From contig JAHELA010000013.1 in the NCBI GenBank assembly GCA_024644425.1, positions 11,764 through 18,689 on the forward strand: a stretch of DNA of 6,926 bases, written 5' to 3'. The notes under the pieces are model-generated. The model ran no database searches and was not told the DNA's origin. It worked only from the letters and a program-made list of their open reading frames with translations. This stretch comes from Nitrosomonadaceae bacterium (lineage in GTDB: Bacteria; Pseudomonadota; Gammaproteobacteria; Burkholderiales; Nitrosomonadaceae). The position numbers were made by a program, and so were the translations under genes. This document shows positions 5,065 through 6,926 of this stretch, in pieces. Positions within the stretch are counted from its first letter, which is position 1. Each line of letters opens with the position of its first letter.

Positions 5065-6738
5065 ATGCAAGAAAATAAACGCAGCCAAATTATTACCCAA
5101 GGTGCGCAGCGTTCTCCCAACCGTGCCATGCTACGAGCAGTAGGTTTCCGTGATAATGATTTTGATAAGCCTATAGTAGGAGTAGCTAACGGTTTTTCTA
5201 CTATTACGCCTTGTAATATGGGATTGAATGAGTTGGCTACAAATGCTGAAAATGCCTTGAGACAGGCTGGTGCAATGCCACAAATCTTCGGAACTATCAC
5301 TGTATCTGATGGTATTTCTATGGGAACAGAGGGCATGAAATATTCACTAGTATCACGTGAAGTTATTGCAGATTCGATCGAAACTGCGGTGCAGGCAGAA
5401 AGTATGGATGGAGTAATCACTATTGGTGGTTGCGACAAGAATATGCCGGGTGCAATGATTGCCATTGCAAGGATGAATATTCCATCTATCTTTGTTTATG
5501 GAGGCACAATCAAACCTGGCAAATATAAAGGGAGGGATTTAACTATTGTCAGTGCTTTTGAAGCAGTTGGGCAGTACATAGCAAACAATATAGATGAAAA
5601 GGAATTACTTGAAGTTGAGCGTCATGCCTGTCCTGGAGCAGGTTCCTGTGGAGGAATGTTTACTGCCAATACTATGTCATCAGCTTTTGAAGCAATGGGA
5701 ATGAGCTTGCCTTACTCTTCAACTATGGCAGCAACAGATGATGAAAAACGTGTTAGTGCCATTCGTTCGGCGGAAGTCCTGGTTAATGCAATTAAACATC
5801 AGATCTTGCCGCGCGATATTATTACCAAAAAATCTATCGAAAATGTTATTTCCGTGATTATGGCAGTGGGTGGTTCGACAAATGCGGTGCTACATTTTCT
5901 TGCAATCGCTCATGCGGCCGAGGTAGAACTTAATATTGATGACTTTGAGCGTATACGAAGCAAAGTTCCAGTGTTGTGTGATTTAAAACCTTCCGGACGT
6001 TATGTTGCTACCGATTTACATGCTGCAGGTGGTATTCCACAAGTAATGAAAATGTTGTTAGCGCATAATTTATTACATGGCGATTGCTTAACCATTAGCG
6101 GCGAGACTGTTTCTGAAGTATTGCAAGATATTCCCGCAACTCCTCGTAAAGATCAGGATGTTATACGGCAATGGGATAACCCTATGTATGAGCAGGGTCA
6201 TCTAGCTATACTCAAAGGAAATCTTTCTACTGAGGGTTGCGTAGCTAAAATTACAGGAGTAAAAACTCCAAAGATTACAGGTCCGGCTAGGATATTTGAG
6301 TCAGAAGAAAGTTGTATGAATGCCATAGTAGCACGCAAAATCCAGCCTGGAGACATAGTAGTTATAAGATATGAGGGCCCAAAGGGTGGGCCAGGGATGC
6401 GTGAAATGCTCTCACCTACTTCAGCTCTTATTGGTGAAGGACTAGGAGATTCCGTGGGACTTATCACCGATGGGCGTTTTTCAGGTGGTACCTATGGAAT
6501 GGTTGTTGGCCATGTTGCGCCAGAAGCCTTTGTTGGCGGTGTCATCGCATTGGTACATGAGGGAGATTCAATTACTATAGATGCAGAAAATAGATTGCTG
6601 CAACTAAATGTTTCTGAGGAAGAAATCTCTAACCGCCGTTCCAAATGGAGCCCGCCTAAACCACGATATATGCGAGGGGTGTTGGCAAAGTACGCAAAAC
6701 TAGTTTCCTCTGCTAGTAAAGGCGCAACAACGGATTAA
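5065..6738 (+). CDS. ilvD: dihydroxy-acid dehydratase
   Basis: Cytoplasmic iron-sulfur dehydratase that converts 2,3-dihydroxy-isovalerate and 2,3-dihydroxy-3-methylvalerate to the 2-keto acid precursors of valine, leucine and isoleucine. The full IlvD/Edd-family chain is present. The cluster cysteines are C50 (TPCNMG), C123 (GGCDKNMPG) and C195 (CPGAGSCGG), the pattern of the [2Fe-2S] type. Expected Mg ligands are D82 (SDGISMG), D124 and E447 (GMREM), with K125 the lysine expected to be carbamylated and S473 in GRFSGG the catalytic base. At 557 aa it belongs to the shorter form rather than the E. coli 616-aa form. AGGAG stands 5 nt before the ATG, fixing the start. It is divergent from lgt. 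A DUF255 gene begins 24 bp after its stop with no terminator between them, so read-through is likely. Confidence 0.97.
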   Translation: MQENKRSQIITQGAQRSPNRAMLRAVGFRDNDFDKPIVGVANGFSTITPCNMGLNELATNAENALRQAGAMPQIFGTITVSDGISMGTEGMKYSLVSREVIADSIETAVQAESMDGVITIGGCDKNMPGAMIAIARMNIPSIFVYGGTIKPGKYKGRDLTIVSAFEAVGQYIANNIDEKELLEVERHACPGAGSCGGMFTANTMSSAFEAMGMSLPYSSTMAATDDEKRVSAIRSAEVLVNAIKHQILPRDIITKKSIENVISVIMAVGGSTNAVLHFLAIAHAAEVELNIDDFERIRSKVPVLCDLKPSGRYVATDLHAAGGIPQVMKMLLAHNLLHGDCLTISGETVSEVLQDIPATPRKDQDVIRQWDNPMYEQGHLAILKGNLSTEGCVAKITGVKTPKITGPARIFESEESCMNAIVARKIQPGDIVVIRYEGPKGGPGMREMLSPTSALIGEGLGDSVGLITDGRFSGGTYGMVVGHVAPEAFVGGVIALVHEGDSITIDAENRLLQLNVSEEEISNRRSKWSPPKPRYMRGVLAKYAKLVSSASKGATTD

Positions 6739-6762
6739 TTACGACCACCTCAACAACAAAAT

Positions 6763-6926
6763 ATGCCCAATCACCTTTCCAATGAAACAAGTCCTTACCT
6801 TCTACAACATGCCGATAATCCAGTAGACTGGTATCCATGGTGTGAAGAGGCGTTAGTTTTATCTCGTACAAAGAATCGAGCCATACTTCTTTCCATAGGT
6901 TATTCAGCTTGCCACTGGTGTCATGT
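6763..6926 (+). CDS. thioredoxin-domain protein, YyaL/DUF255 family (5' part, runs off the window)
   Basis: The first 54 codons of a large cytoplasmic protein of the YyaL/SSP411 (SPATA20-like) family, usually near 670-700 residues, with an N-terminal thioredoxin-like domain followed by an alpha/alpha toroid related to N-acylglucosamine epimerases. What can be seen is the family N-terminus: MPNHLSNETSPYLLQHADNP, then VDWYPW, and the redox motif GYSACHWCHV (45-54) with a CHWC pair. The molecular function of the family is not settled. The usual Gly after DWYPW is Cys here (C31), adding a third cysteine near the CxxC. No Shine-Dalgarno precedes the ATG. It lies 24 bp after ilvD and may depend on ilvD transcription. 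The frame stays open to the window edge. Confidence 0.93.
   Translation, partial: MPNHLSNETSPYLLQHADNPVDWYPWCEEALVLSRTKNRAILLSIGYSACHWCH

Noticed and set aside
4991..5143. Plus-strand ORF of about 50 aa starting MFSKELNTKK before ilvD, a possible leader peptide
   Set aside because: No Shine-Dalgarno precedes it, it overlaps ilvD out of frame by nearly 80 bases, it lacks runs of Ile, Leu or Val codons, and no attenuator hairpin or T-tract lies between it and ilvD.

Overview
This window reads as an ordinary chromosomal segment of an AT-rich proteobacterium (about 40% G+C by eye). It is most likely a betaproteobacterium, possibly of the Nitrosomonas/Methylophilales type. That placement rests on the style of the proteins: a class II PyrC beginning NTLILTRPDD, an Lgt beginning MLVHPQFDPVAI, a 557-residue IlvD and an outer-membrane-type M48 lipoprotein. 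It is an inference, because no rRNA gene or other marker is present. There are eight genes, six of them with a confident family assignment.

Left part (1-2540): pyrC (dihydroorotase, pyrimidine synthesis) runs rightward and converges on two leftward lipoprotein genes. One encodes a very small lipoprotein of unknown function. The other encodes an M48 zinc metalloprotease lipoprotein of the LoiP/YcaL type, probably acting in envelope quality control. Middle (2540-4113): a leftward single-domain cupin and a rightward zinc-free NAD(P)H:quinone oxidoreductase diverge from a shared intergenic region of about 200 bp that carries a perfect 8-bp inverted repeat. Right part (4127-6926): the oxidoreductase converges on lgt (prolipoprotein diacylglyceryl transferase). 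lgt in turn diverges from ilvD (dihydroxy-acid dehydratase, branched-chain amino acid synthesis). The 5' end of a YyaL/DUF255 thioredoxin-domain gene follows ilvD by 24 bp and runs off the window.

The genes do not form one pathway. The one clear link is that Lgt would lipidate both lipoproteins encoded a few kilobases away. No insertion sequence, CRISPR array, phage gene, tRNA or rRNA is visible, and I see no convincing undescribed system. The items worth a second look are small: inverted repeats in the intergenic regions, a mini-ORF with a strong Shine-Dalgarno sequence, a tri-cysteine lipoprotein N-terminus, and several start codons that a simple longest-ORF call would place wrongly.
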